Shown piece by piece: positions 10,261-21,490 of a DNA stretch of 64,000 bases (its first letter is position 1; each line of letters begins with the position of its first letter). The notes beneath the pieces were generated by a model, which was given only the letters and a program-made list of their open reading frames with translations, was not told where the DNA came from and ran no database searches. The position numbers and the translations under genes were made by a program. The stretch lies in NCBI GenBank assembly GCA_047967505.1, contig CM106538.1, one strand, 5' to 3'. The stretch comes from Dipteris shenzhenensis (taxonomy: Eukaryota; Polypodiophyta; Polypodiopsida; Gleicheniales).

Positions 10261-10910
10261 GAATATGATGTAACTTTTTTTCTTTGATTAATGTCTAATA
10301 TCAAAGAAGATTTTTTTGTAGGAAAACCTTTGCTAAATCCTTCTAATTCATAAACATGTCTCCTCTTCAAATTAAAAGGTATTTGTATAGCTGCTTATGC
10401 TTGGGCACCGATGACGACATAAGCATTGCTTTGCTTGCTAGGTATGTCTACCCTTTTTTGGGGTGGTGGGGGGTGGTGTTTAGCTCTTTTTTCTTCTCTT
10501 TTGTTCTCTCTTTTATTAGCACTGGCTCGTTAGAGACAGTGCTTTAGTTTGGGGTTGAGAGTAATGTGATTCTTTTCTTTTTTGGATTTTTTGAAAAACT
10601 CGGTCACTATGACTTTAGTCCAGTTAACTGGAGGACTGTGAGGCTTTTTGCATGCACTCACGGTGCAAGCTTGAATCTGTGATTGATGCCCCTCCCTTTC
10701 CGCTTGTTGCATCACCAGCCTCCAATTGCTCCAGATTGTTTCAATCTCTGTTCCTCACACTTTATCGTCGCCTCTGTCTCTGCTCACGGTGCTCCATTCC
10801 TCCAAGAAACTCAGCAGCATCACAACAGTTTGCTTGCCCTTGAAGATGCATTGTGCGCCGGACCTTCTTGCGATGTGCCGGTTTCTCCACCAGCTCTAGA
10901 TTCGTTGCTC
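10261..10910. other. Unassigned
   Basis: Includes a GC-richer stretch at 10640-10910 with short plus-strand frames that show no domain. No gene is supported. Confidence 0.3.
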
Positions 10911-11037
10911 TGCTAAATCCATACAAGCTAGGTTAGGACCTTCGGACTGTGTATAGAAGGTGAAAGGTACAACTGAGATGTCTGTTGAATCCATGCAAGC
11001 TACGCTGGCGCCTTCAGACTGTGTATAGCGAGGTAGA
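10911..11037 (+). repeat. ~54-bp tandem direct repeat, two copies
   Basis: Copy 1 (10911-10964) and copy 2 (10983-11037) share AATCCAT-CAAGCTA, then GG-CCTTC-GACTGTGTATAG. Their role is unknown. Confidence 0.7.
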
Positions 11038-11099
11038 ATGAAATACTAACTCTCTTGGAATCTCGCGCTCATAATTTACTGTAGAAACACCCTCATAAG

Positions 11100-11101
<2 letters not shown>

Positions 11102-11148
<47 letters not shown>
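11102..11148. repeat. (CT)n microsatellite
   Basis: Uninterrupted CT run of about 47 bp. Confidence 0.95.
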
Positions 11149-11612
11149 CATAGCTAGGGCCCAGGACAACATGTCGGGTTGGACCCCCCCAAGGTATTTT
11201 ATTTCTTCAAGAGAGAATTTGTTACAAGAGTTCAGCATAGAGCTGCCTGATACATGATCCGACGTGAATCCATATTACAAGGGCTTCAAGCTCATTTCAA
11301 ATCGGCAACATGCCACTTGTCTAAAATCTAGACTAAGTCGTATTACATGCCACTAAGGGCAACTCTGGAGTCTTTGAAGCACTTGGTCACGCGAACCGCC
11401 TCCTAGATACTTGTTAGGCTCTCGTAGCGCTTAGGAAAATAACTCTTCCTAGTATCTGCAACAATTAATTAAAGCGCACCACCATGGCATCCATTAATTG
11501 TTAGCGCTTTGCACGCAAATAACACACTGTGGACTAATTCTAGTCACGGTGGGCGTCCCCACTGAATACATGTGCACACATAACAAATATAAAAATATAT
11601 ATTTATTCTCTG

Positions 11613-11923
11613 GTTGATCGGAGTCAACACTCTTGATCATAATTAAGGAGCTTTGACCAAGGGTCGAGGCGCCTTAATTATAGCCAAGTCTCTCCAACCG
11701 AAGTTGGCACAACTCTCCAACCGAAGTTGGCACATCTTGGTTAATCGTGGTTAATCCTCTTGGCGCATGCCAAGTCTCGTTGACCGAAGTCAACATTCTC
11801 TGACCATAGTCAGCTCTGTAGTTCTCTGGTTAACCGCAGTTAACCCTCTTCGTAATAAACCAAGTCTCCCCGATCGAAGTGAGGTTTACTTGACTAGAGT
11901 CAAGTATCTTTGACCGTAGTCAA
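11613..11923 (-). promoter_or_regulatory. Array of ~10 short palindromes with 4-nt centres in the LTR
   Basis: Clear units are CCAAC-CGAA-GTTGG (11694-11707 and 11717-11730), GTTGAC-CGAA-GTCAAC (11779-11794), CTGAC-CATA-GTCAG (11800-11813), GGTTAAC-CGCA-GTTAACC (11828-11845), ACTTGAC-TAGA-GTCAAGT (11888-11905) and TTGAC-CGTA-GTCAA (11910-11923). Weaker units are at 11613, 11632, 11739 and 11869. On the element's sense strand most 4-nt centres read TTCG, TGCG, TACG or TCCG. That is the UNCG loop class, usually closed by C-G. Many arms are also TTGAC[C/T], the W-box core bound by WRKY factors. Whether it acts as DNA enhancer or RNA structure is not shown. Confidence 0.8.
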
Positions 11924-11946
11924 TCCTTTGACCATTAAAAGAACTC

Positions 11947-11991
11947 TTTGATCATAATTAACACATATAAAACTCTTTAATTATGATCAAA
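11947..11991. repeat. Perfect 15-bp inverted repeat
   Basis: TTTGATCATAATTAA at 11947-11961 is matched by its exact reverse complement at 11977-11991 across a 15-bp spacer. It continues the palindrome-rich LTR pattern. Confidence 0.9.
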
Positions 11992-12039
11992 TAAATGGTC
12001 AACTGTACTTTGACTTGGGATATTTACATTGTGGTGACA

Positions 12040-14260
12040 TCCCCTCGGCTTCTATTCAGTTGACCTCAACTGAAAAGCTTCCTTGTAAACATCCAAAAGT
12101 TGTGGATGATCGGATAACATGTCTTCGTCCATCCACTTGGCATCTAATGTCGTATAATTCTTAAATTTTACAAGATACCTGTAAAACTCCTTGCCCTGAG
12201 GGCCTTTGCGTACAGTATGGTACACAATTTGCTATGGCTGAAGGACCTTCTCCAGCTCATCCACTTCTGGTGGATCCTCTGATACTAGCTCTCTAGGCTC
12301 TGGCCCCTGGAATTTCTTTAGAAGACTCACATGGAATGCATTGTGAATCCTCCAATGCTCTGGCAATGATAACCTGTATGCAACCTCATTTATTCTTTCT
12401 GTAACCTTGAAAGGGCCATAGTATCTGGGAGATAACTTTGCATACACTTTCTGTTTGCCTTTAAACTTGCGGAGCCTAGCTTTTTCAAACTTCAAAAGTA
12501 CCCAATCCCCTTCCTTGAGATCTAACTGTCTTCTATGCTTATTTGCAGCTCTTTTATGCTTCTCTTGAGACCTTTCAATTGCTGTCCGGACTTGGCTGTA
12601 AGCTGTCTGGAGGTCTCTCACAAACTGATCAGCTGCAAATATTTCATTCTTGGTCCTCAGGATAGGTGGCAAAATCACCTTCCCATAAATGACCTCAAAG
12701 GGGGCTTTCCCTGTAGAGCTGTGTACTGTATTATTGTAAGCAAACTCTACCAATGGCAGGTACTTTTCCTAGTCTGAACCTTGGTCACCCACGTAGCATT
12801 TCAGCATGTCCAATGCTGTAGAATTTGCTACTTCACTTTGACCATCTGTCTGGGGATGGAAAGAAGAAGAAAAATTCAGATTCGTCCCCATGTTATCAAA
12901 TATAGCTCTCCAGAATAGACTGGTCATTCTGGGATCTCGATCACTGACAATGGACTTAGGCATACCATGGTGCTTAAAGATCTATGCCATGAGAAGCTTA
13001 GCCATATGATCTGCCTTTATGGTTTTGCGAACCGGAATGAAATGAGCTTGCTTGCTAAATCTATCAATGATAGTCCAAATCCCATCATTCCCTGACTTTG
13101 ATCTTGGCAAATCAAAAATAAAGTCCATTGTAATACTTTCCCATGGTGCCTGAGGCACGGGAAGAGGCATAAGTAGGCCACGTGCCTTCTGTCTATCATA
13201 CTTCACTTTCTGACACATAAGGCATTCAGTAACAAACTGATGTATATCTTTCCGCATCCCTGGCCAAAAGAAATACCTCTCTAGTGCTAGAGTTGCTATA
13301 ATTCCTCTGTGTCCAGCATAGGGAGGTGCATGGCATTCCTCCAAAATCTTTTTCCTCATCTCTTGAGTGATGCGTAGGCAATCATCTTTCATTAGATACC
13401 CATCTTTCAGGGAATAGTGACTGGTAGATTGGCCCTCCTGCATTTGCTGTAAAATCTCACCAAAATCTGCATCATTAGCATATTGTTCCCTCATGCCTTC
13501 CAGGTCCTGATGATAAGCAATAGTCACATTATCGACCCGGGGTCTTCGGGACAAGGCATCTGCCACTCTGTTCCAAATTCCTGGGGTATGGAAAATCTGA
13601 AAATGATACATTGACAGCATGTTTGCCCATTTCATATGCTTCTCGGAAAGCTTGGTCTGAGTCAAAAAGTATCTCAGACTTTGGTGATCTGTTTTAACAG
13701 TAAAATCTGCACCCAAAAGATAATGCTTCCATGTATGGATGGCATGAATTATAGCCACTAACTCTTTCTCATAGATTCCCAGATATCTTTCAGCATCACG
13801 CAATCTTCGGCTCTCGTAGGCTACTACATGTTCATTCTGATGTAATGCATCCCCAACACACTCTCCACAAGCATCGCAATCAACATCAAAAGGTTGATAG
13901 AGATCCGGGACTACAAGAATAGGCTCTGTAGTCAACTTCTCCTTCAGTGTATTGAATGCTTTCTTCTGTAATTCCCCATGTGAAGGCTGCATTTTTCTTA
14001 GTAAGGTCATGTAATGGAGCTGCGATATGAGCAAAATGCCTGATAAATCTCATATAATGGGAGCAAAGTCCCAAAAAACTACGGACTTCATGCACAGTTT
14101 TCAACTCAGGCCATTCTTGGATGGCTCGGATCTTTGCAGGATCCATCTGTATCCCATTCTTGGATATTATATGCCCCAGATAATGGATCTCTTCCAAGAA
14201 GAATTCACTTTTCTTGCTATTGGCAAAAGTTGATGATTTCGAAGTTCTTGAAATACCCAT
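12040..14260 (-). pseudogene. Gypsy pol, 3' half: RT end, RNase H, integrase, chromodomain
   Basis: In minus order the RT end (YLGHIISKNGIQMDPAKI, VRSFLGLCSHYMRFI) is followed by RNase H (DCDACGECVGDALHQ, LVAIIHAIHTWKHYLLG, VKTDHQSLRYFLTQ, RVADALSRRP). Next come the H2C2 zinc finger (HRGIIATLALERYFFWPGM, then CLMCQ) and the integrase core (ITMDFIFDLP, SIVSDRDPRMTS, HPQTDGQSE). After these are a GPY/F-type box ([11 protein letters not shown]), a module reading FYRYLVKFKNYTTLDAKW that matches chromodomains, and a stop near 12058. In-frame TAG codons occur at 12982, 12769 and 12232, and the frame shifts near 13990. Integrase would insert the cDNA, and the chromodomain would steer it to marked chromatin. 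This copy is inactive. Confidence 0.9.
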
Positions 14261-14916
14261 TAGAAAAAAAGGGAGCTCATTTTGGGGCCTTTTAGAAGAG
14301 AGAGAAAATAGGCTCTCAACCAATCAGGAGTGGGCCAACGTAACGTTGAAAATTCAACAAAAGAAGATGAAAATAAGAAAAAGAAATAGTACTGTATGTT
14401 CGTAGAAGCATGTCACATTAATGAGGTGATCTAATTTGAATCTTTAAAAAATTTATTTTCTGTGCAGAATTTGGTGATTTTGACACCGTAAACGCGTCCG
14501 GAACGGCCCAAAACCCCAAGAATGGCACTGGAAACGCTGGAATCGGACATCCGGAGGCCCAAAAACGGCCAAAAAACGAGAAAGGTACCAAATCGCGTTT
14601 ATTAGCAAATCTCACTTTTCGGCGTTTTTTGGCCGTTTTCGAGCCTCCGGATGTCCGATTCCAGCGTTTCCAATGTCGTACTTGGGGTTTCGGGCTGTTT
14701 CGGACGCGTCTGCGGTGTCAGAATCACCAAATTCTACACAAAAAAGTGTTGCTCTTATATGAACATTGAATGTAAAGCATGTGAAAGAATATATTTATTC
14801 CTTTTCACACTGACATTTCTCACGCAAGTATCCATATTTTCTTGCTTTTGTAGAGAGAGAAAAGAGGAAATTGTGAATTTCTTACAGGGCCCCAAAATGA
14901 GCTTCCATTTTTCCTA
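14261..14916. mobile_element. Non-autonomous inverted-repeat DNA transposon inside RT
   Basis: About 650 bp interrupts the RT frame between the EHREHL box and the ANSKKSEFFLEEI segment. The ends are ~30-bp inverted repeats: G[GA]AAAAA-GG then AGCTCATTTTGGGGCC, with the reverse complement at the far end. Each end is preceded by TA, consistent with a 2-bp TA target duplication as in Tc1/mariner-like elements. The superfamily is not proven. It contains a second, longer inverted repeat and no ORF of note. Confidence 0.75.
14461..14740. repeat. ~120-bp inverted repeat inside the 650-bp transposon
   Basis: The left arm starts TGTGCAGAATTTGGTGAT and runs through GGCCAAAAAACG. The right arm is its imperfect reverse complement, ending ATCACCAAATTCTACACA. 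The central loop is about 40 bp. Arms include CGCTGGAATCGGACATCCGG in both copies. It may be a separate foldback element or the body of the outer one. Confidence 0.8.
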
Positions 14917-16450
14917 ATGAAAGCAAGATGTTCCCTGTGCTCTTCTTCTGTCTTTGAAAAGACTAGGATATCATCAAAGAAAGTACCCGTGAAGTGCCTG
15001 TACTTTCGGAAGATGCGATCCATCATTCTATTGAATGTGGCTAGAGCATTTGTCAACCCAAAAGGCATCACTAAGTATTCATACAACCCAAACGTAGTGC
15101 GAAAAGCTATCTTATGCACATCTTTTGGTTGTATCTTGACTTGATGATAGCCACTCTTCAAGTCTATCCTACTAAAAACTGAAGCTCCATTTATCTGATC
15201 CAGTACATCATCAATGCGTGGAATAGGGAATCTATTCTTGATGGTCATTTTGTTCAGTGTGCGGTAATCGATGCACATACAGAATGAGCCATCTTTCTTT
15301 TGTACTAGCAGTACAGGGGAACAAAAAGGAGACGAGCTGGGCTGAATCAACCCTTTCAACAGCAAGTCCTGTACCTGAGCCATAATCTCCTCTCTCTGAG
15401 TCACACTGACTATATGGGGGCCTATTGGGTGGCTCGCTTTCAGGAGTGAGTTCTATGCCATGATCCTCAGGTCTCTCAAGGGGTAGCTCCCCTGGCAAAG
15501 CATCGGAAAAGCAATCTTTAAAGTTTACAAGAAACTGAAACTTATCTTTGTCTGCATCATTCATTTCAGCATGCATATCATTCTCTTTTTCTTTTACAAA
15601 AACCATGCACGTGGAAATTGTAGACTTTATTGCTTTACCACATGTAACATCAGATACAATGGGTCTAGTCTCCCCTTTATTCCTGCCCAAATGTGCATCA
15701 GTACATTTGGCTCCCCAAATGTGCCAAGACTCTTTCAGGAAGAGTCAACTTCACTGCCTTGCGATGAAACCAAGGCATTGCCAAGACTACATCATGATCT
15801 TTGAGTGGAGAAATGAAGAAGTCTTCCTGATCCACATAACTCTGTACATGAGGATGGAGCTTCCCTATCAAGGGAGTGACTGGCATAGGATTCCCACAGA
15901 ACATCTGATCGGCATCCAAAGCCGTGCCCAACTCCTCCGTCTTTATTCCCAGCCTCAGGGCTAGGTCCTTTGATATGAAATTATCAGTAGCCCCTAGATC
16001 AAATAAAATTAGTGCTTGCTGGTCTCTGACTTTGCCCCATGATAGCAGCAATTCTCGTTCTTTTGGGTTTGAAACATGACCCAGTATGTTAGGAATTCCT
16101 CGTGCCATTGGCTTTTGCGGTCCCCATGGCTTCTCTGCCTCTTTTCCCTTCGAAATTGAAGGCTTTTCTGGGCAGTGGGCAGCCACATGCCCCTCTTTGC
16201 CACACTTGAAGCATTTCCCATCTCTACGGAATTCAGCTATCTGTTCAAGGGTGAATGGAGATTTGCCTTTATATGACTTTGAAAACTAAGTACCCCTCGG
16301 CTTCTGAGGCTGAAACCCTTTCTTTTCAACCTTGGGGTACTCTTTCTTTTCTGATTTTGAAAAATCTGTTTTCTTTCTTTTAGCACATCCTGCATGCAAG
16401 GATAGTACTGTAGATGGATCTGGTAACGGCACAAGCATAGTTTTTTTAAA
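14917..16450 (-). pseudogene. Gypsy gag end, zinc knuckle, protease and RT N-terminal half
   Basis: Near 16225-16180 the minus strand encodes a CCHC knuckle, CFKCGKEGHVAAHC (C-X2-C-X4-H-X4-C), which packages RNA. At about 16050-15990 lies the aspartic protease box ALILFDLGATDNFIS (D-[LSH]-G-[AS]-T). RT follows with [31 protein letters not shown], and [19 protein letters not shown] at the edge of the nested transposon. There is a frameshift near 15695 and another near 15410, and an in-frame TAG near 16287. Only the end of gag remains. Confidence 0.88.
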
Positions 16451-16511
16451 ACCATGTGGATGCAAAAATCTCATAGCTCAAATGGTAAGTTTTTTTTCAA
16501 AAACCATGTGG

Positions 16512-16513
<2 letters not shown>

Positions 16514-16555
<42 letters not shown>
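16514..16555. repeat. (CT)n microsatellite
   Basis: CT run of 42 bp ending in a C run. It sits where the chromovirus gag breaks off. The words ACCATGTGGAT occur on both sides (16452, 16502), which may reflect slippage or a rearrangement. Confidence 0.95.
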
Positions 16556-16557
<2 letters not shown>

Positions 16558-19500
16558 CCCTTCCCCCCAATGAAGCCTTACATCTCCAAGATTTCAAAAG
16601 TGTATGTGCTTGCCCTCGTTCTTCAACTTCATAATACCTTGAGAACAAAGAATACCTAAACTTCCCTCTCAAACTTCTTCAATTTGCCATCTTTGTAATT
16701 TGGGTGCTTTGCAAACTCTTTGATTAGTCATCTTTGCCAAAAGGGTTTTCCTTTGCACAACCTTCGACCTCTCGAGCTCTCTAGCTAGGGCGGTCTTCCC
16801 ATCTTCCATACCTTTAATCTCAAGGCTATCGCATCCTGTTCCTCTACTTGGGTCTCCATTAGCATATGCTACCATTGGGCAAGCAAATTCTCAAATTGGC
16901 AAGCTAATACGGAGAGATCGTCACACACGACTATCCCAGTTTGATTAAAAAATTTGATAACCCATTACTAGCGTCGCTTGTTAGAACCTCAAGGAGATTT
17001 GTCAAACTTGTAAAAGGCACACAAGCAAAAGCATGTGATATTTGCATTGATGTGTGTGGCAAAGAGCGTCACCATGGGGATGTCCCTATTAACGCATAAA
17101 GATGGTATTTTGGCACTTTGTGAAAGACTTGTTGATTTCTCCTCACATAGTGACGAACATGTGAGGCCTCAATGAATGTTTCAATAACATAAGAGATGCT
17201 CTCGGATGCATTGATGGAAGCAGGAGAGAAAATGGAGAGCAATTGCAAAGGATTCATTATGAATGCAACATTTTTTTAGGGGATTCAGTTGAACATGATG
17301 GCATGGAGCTTGGTTCCAGGTCAGCAAGCATAGTTAGAAATCTTAATCAAATTGAACCCATGGCTTTAAGGCAAGAGTGCATGGACAAAAAAGGCACATT
17401 TCAAGGGGCATAGCCATAGGACACAAATTTTGCAATGTCACCACCTTGCAAACCAACCTTGCCCAATGTAACTGCTTTTCGAAATAGTGAAGACACTTTT
17501 AAGTAATGTTTGTAAAGTGGTTTTTTATTCATATTTTGGACTCGATGTCACGCCTTATGGGAATAAGTTTCATCTTATTTGATTGTTATGAGCCATGCAA
17601 GCAAGAAGGCTTTGCCCACTTTGTCAGGTTCAGTTTCTAGCCTCTTTGTATATGGTTTTCAAGATTGGTAATTTGATGCCCCCATACCTTTAGGCTCTTG
17701 TAATTTGCAAACTCTTGTATCTTGCATTCGCCATCTATTTGAATATATGACATCTGCATATTTTTTGGGTTATTAAGCTTGGTTGTTGCAGGGTCAACAA
17801 GCATAGTCTGCATAACGTGTTCCAAGTCCTTAATATTGAAATGTTTGCATAACATATGCATACTTGACTTTTAAAATACTATTTTCAACTTACATATAAT
17901 TGTGCAACAAATAAACACATTGAAGCAATCCATAGAATGTGAACTAACAAGAAAACATATCAAAGAAACCCATTAAAGATTTTGCAAGGTATTCAAATCT
18001 AGACATTTGTATGAATGGCTCCTCCTACACTTTTAAGAATAAGTTATTTTGGTCACATAAGATGTGCTTACTCATTCTTGTGAGTGATCCTGTGTACTCT
18101 TCTCTGCAAATGTTACATCTCCACTTTGACCAACGAACATCATAACTAAATCGTATGCATTTGCAGGATTTAGACCTTGTCCATGAGCCTCATCCTAGGA
18201 TTCTAGATGTGCTATTCTGGTATCCATCATAGCTTGAGGTTCTTGACAAGATAGTATATCTCCCACCAAGGGAGTCTACATTTTGCACGGGTGGCTCCTC
18301 TCAGAATCGTTGTAACTTTTCGGCTCTTGGTAACTTCCACTTTTGGAATAGATTTTGTTGATTGCCTAAGAAGTGCTTACTGATTCTTATGACTGGTCCC
18401 ATGTACCCTTCTCTATAAACTTTGCATCTCTACTTTTAACCGACTAATTGTAACATAATCGTATGCTTTTGCAGGATTTTGACCTCATTTCTCTAGAGAA
18501 ATGATTTCTATCAAGGTGGAAAGGGAAAAATAAACCATTTTACTCCCACATGTGTATTTCTTGTTTCCATACTTAAAGGCTATAGCTTCTTAAACAAAAT
18601 GTCCAAAAGCATAGACTCATATCAACACAAACTCTCCAAATAGAATTAGTATATCTCACAAATATAAGGCATGATTCCAATCCAAAAACAATGCAAAAAC
18701 AACCTCTTGGAAATCTTCATACCTCACATAATCCCCTTCACATTCATTGCCTTGCTATTGTGGCTGACTCTTACCCTTCTACTCTAGATATTGGAATAAC
18801 TTTGACCAATTCAGCAACCATGCTCATGACTCAGTTGTGGTCCACCTTACCCCAACATGCTAAGTTTAGCAGTTATGAACGACAATCTTGCTAGTTGAGG
18901 AGAACTTGTGGGTCTCACAAAGATTTGTATACGCAAAAAATAGGCAGGACAACTAGTCCAAAAAACCATTGGTACATGTCCTTGCACCATCCTATTACTA
19001 TCTACACTAGCAGTTTCTATACATGTACTATTGGTTTTAATAAAAATTCCATTGGTATATGGACTTTTACTACTAGTATCATGGATATTACTATAAGGAT
19101 AATGTGTGTTACCACCGATATATTGAGAGTAACCATTTGTAGGAGTTAATGATGCATGTGATATGTTGATCCCAGTGATTTGCATGTCATCTTCATGATT
19201 TCCCTCAGTCATGCCTTGATTTGAATTAGTTCGTTGCCATGGAAGCCTCTCTTGCAAATAGGGTATGAGCACTAAAATTGAATGGGTTGCTACTTGGTAA
19301 GGATTTACTTGGCTCTCATTGAAGAGCTTGGGTATCACTTGGCCCTTCAAATTGTCCAATTACATTGTTCCATTCTTGAAAACTTCAATGAGCTTGTAGA
19401 GGTCATTCCAAAACTGATTTTGAGAATGGGTTTGAGAGGATCCAGTTTAGCGTTGTATAATAGAGCAACCCTTTCTTCAAATTCTTGGAAATAATATGCA

Positions 19501-19789
19501 TATCATGAGAAGCTTACCTTTTGCATTGTATGACCTATTGTGACCAAGCTACTCAGGTTCATAGTTGATCCAACTGTCGAGTTATTGCAGTCATTTCTTG
19601 ATTGCTTCTAGCTCACTAAGCTAATGCTTAATGGTTAGTCAAAGACTAAAACTAGGAACTCCATAGGAACCACAAAAACTAGAATCCAAACCAAGTTCCA
19701 TCTAAATTAGAGTCAAATTTATAGTCACCTTGTATTATTTATGATATGCCCATAATATAGCATGCAACTTGGTATCTCAATCTCTGCAA
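16556..19789. other. Unassigned AT-rich segment
   Basis: Only short frames are present. A 170-codon minus frame at 18847-19359 has no recognised domain; it lies ahead of the decayed pol at 19.8-21.5 kb only if read on the plus strand, so it is not obviously its gag. A plus-strand phrase near 17190-17270 (IRDALGCIDG) is faintly like PIF/Harbinger transposases but too short to call. Confidence 0.3.
18058..18490 (+). repeat. Diverged direct repeat, ~110-bp units ~310 bp apart
   Basis: Units near 18063-18170 and 18380-18490 share GTGCTTACT-ATTCTT, TGTAC-CTTCTCT and ATCGTATGC-TTTGCAGGATTT. Their function is unknown. Confidence 0.55.
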
Positions 19790-21490
19790 TGTGTACTGGC
19801 CGTCTTGGTGAGAACAGACTTGAGTACCTTCTTAGTTGACTCAGCTTAGCCATTGTACCAAGGATATTAAGTGGTTTCCATTGGATATATAACCATGAGC
19901 TCGGTTGTCAGATATGTGAAGACCTCATTCATGAAATGTGTTCCTTGGTCATCACTTACAAACTCAATGGGACAACCATACGTACAAATAACAAATTCAT
20001 AGATGAACTTGTCACACACCGAGCCAAGTTGTATGTTAGTGTTTTTTCTTCTATCCACTTGGTTGCATACCCTATAGCAACTATAACATATTTATTCTAT
20101 GTGTATAGAGCCATATTTTTAAATGTGCCAATATAATGCAAGCCCCATTTTTGGAAATTTCCCAAGGCTAACTTGATTGAGGGAACATATGATGCTATGG
20201 CCAAAAATGACATGTCCTTTGGCATACATTACATTCCACACAATGTGCATGAGCATATCAACAGAGAGTAATCCCCACGAACCTACTTGCAAAACTTTCT
20301 AAGCTATAAGTTCTTTGTTGAAGTGTGCTCTAGCAATCTTGGTGTATGCATCATTTAGTACAACTTCTCATTTGTAAGGTAGTAAGCCAATAACGGAGGA
20401 CCATATCTAGTATCTACTCATGGAGATAAAATTTTTCCTCCAATTAAGCTACGCTTCGAAGATTTGAAAGCCCATTCGCTTCACTTGTCTTGGGGAATAT
20501 GCTCAGGAAATGTTGCCTATGATAAATATTGGAGCATTTCATCATACTCAATTTTAGACAAATTAACATCAAATAATTGATCATCTAGGAGCTTGATTGT
20601 GATTCCTTAAGCCCTTTGTGGGGCATGTAGTTGTGAGAAATAGTTTGTACTTGCATGTGACTTCTCAGGTTTATGAAATGATTTTAAAGCTGAATTCCTA
20701 CATCCAATATACTAGTCATCCTTGGATGACTATTTTGTTAATTAAATACAATAAAGCCTAATGATCAATATAAAATATAAAAGTATTACCAAGAAAATAG
20801 TGTTAAAACATAAACCATCCGAAGATCTCCACGCTTGGTAGTGATGTAATTGCACTTGTGTGTTGTCATAAACTAGCTAGCATAATATTAAACCAAGTAA
20901 TTTAGTCTATCCTCTAGCTCTGCCAAAAGAATGCTGATGGCATACTCTAATGTGTCCGCATGAACCAGGGAGATCACATCCCACCTAGGTTGCCTTCTTA
21001 GAACTAGTTTCTTGGTTCCTTTTTCTGAGCATGAAGAGTCATTAACAACTCCTCAATCCACAAAAACCCAGTTTCCTTTTTAGGAAGCTCATAAAGAGGA
21101 CACTACAATCTAGGCAAAATCTTTTACAAATATCTTATGAAACCTATTGAACGCAACAAGTGATTTGAGTTGTTTAGGTTCTTGAGCTCTGTCATCTTCT
21201 CAATTTCTTAGATATTTCTTGAATTAGTCCTAATACCTTCCTTGACCAAGCAATATACCAATCCTCACACTTGGTCAGGCTCAAAGAGATTCTTGCCTGC
21301 CTACACCTGGCAAAATCTTTGTCAAAGGCAAGAAAAATCTTTGTCAAAGGCAAGAAAAATCTTTGTCAAAAGAGATTCTTGCTTGCCTACACCCTCCCTA
21401 CACCTAGCAAAATCTTTGTCAAAGGCAAGAAAAATGTATAGATATTGTCGAGTATACATCAAAATCATCTAAATAAATAGCAATGAGATC
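19790..21490 (-). pseudogene. Decayed Ty3/gypsy pol, Tat/Athila-like
   Basis: On the minus strand, in order from 21470 down: YLDDFDVYS (the RT catalytic box in the form typical of Tat/Athila elements), a connection-like segment with FNRFHKIFVKDFA and KKETGFLWIEE near 21170-21050, and a zinc-finger region (AHFNKELIA, KVLQVGSW) near 20340-20280. The integrase core follows (FIYEFVICTYGCPIEFVS, then DDQGTHFMNEVFTYLTTE) at 20020-19890. Stops and frameshifts are frequent. The family is inferred from these motifs. RNase H is not recognisable, so a deletion is likely between RT and integrase. Confidence 0.65.
21285..21436 (+). repeat. 22-bp tandem repeat in decayed RT
   Basis: The unit CTTTGTCAAAGGCAAGAAAA occurs three times with small changes at 21317-21378. 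It is part of a longer duplication that includes AGAGATTCTTGC-TGCCTACAC and a fourth copy near 21412. This is local expansion within the pol relic. Confidence 0.75.

Larger units (their letters stand above)
11160..12039 (-). repeat. 3' LTR of the chromovirus, left edge uncertain
   Basis: The right edge is clear. On the minus strand the purine tract GAAGCCGAGGGGA runs straight into TGTCACCAC at 12039. No second LTR is in the window, so the lower edge is only placed after the CT microsatellite. The segment is dense in short palindromes at 11613-11991. Near 11470-11510 there is another nested pair of inverted words (aacaattaat/attaattgtt, aaagcgc/gcgcttt). Confidence 0.65.
11160..16450 (-). mobile_element. 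Chromodomain-type Ty3/gypsy retrotransposon, decayed
   Basis: In minus order: end of gag with a zinc knuckle, protease, RT (split by a nested inverted-repeat element), RNase H, integrase, a chromodomain-like tail, purine tract, and 3' LTR starting at 12039. The PR-RT-RH-INT order and the C-terminal chromodomain place it among plant chromoviruses. Most of gag and the 5' LTR are missing beyond about 16450. Pol has several in-frame TAG codons and at least two frameshifts, so it is inactive. Confidence 0.85.

Noticed and set aside
17100-17330. PIF/Harbinger-like phrase IRDALGCIDG on the plus strand
   Set aside because: Only ~10 residues match, with no second catalytic segment or TIRs.
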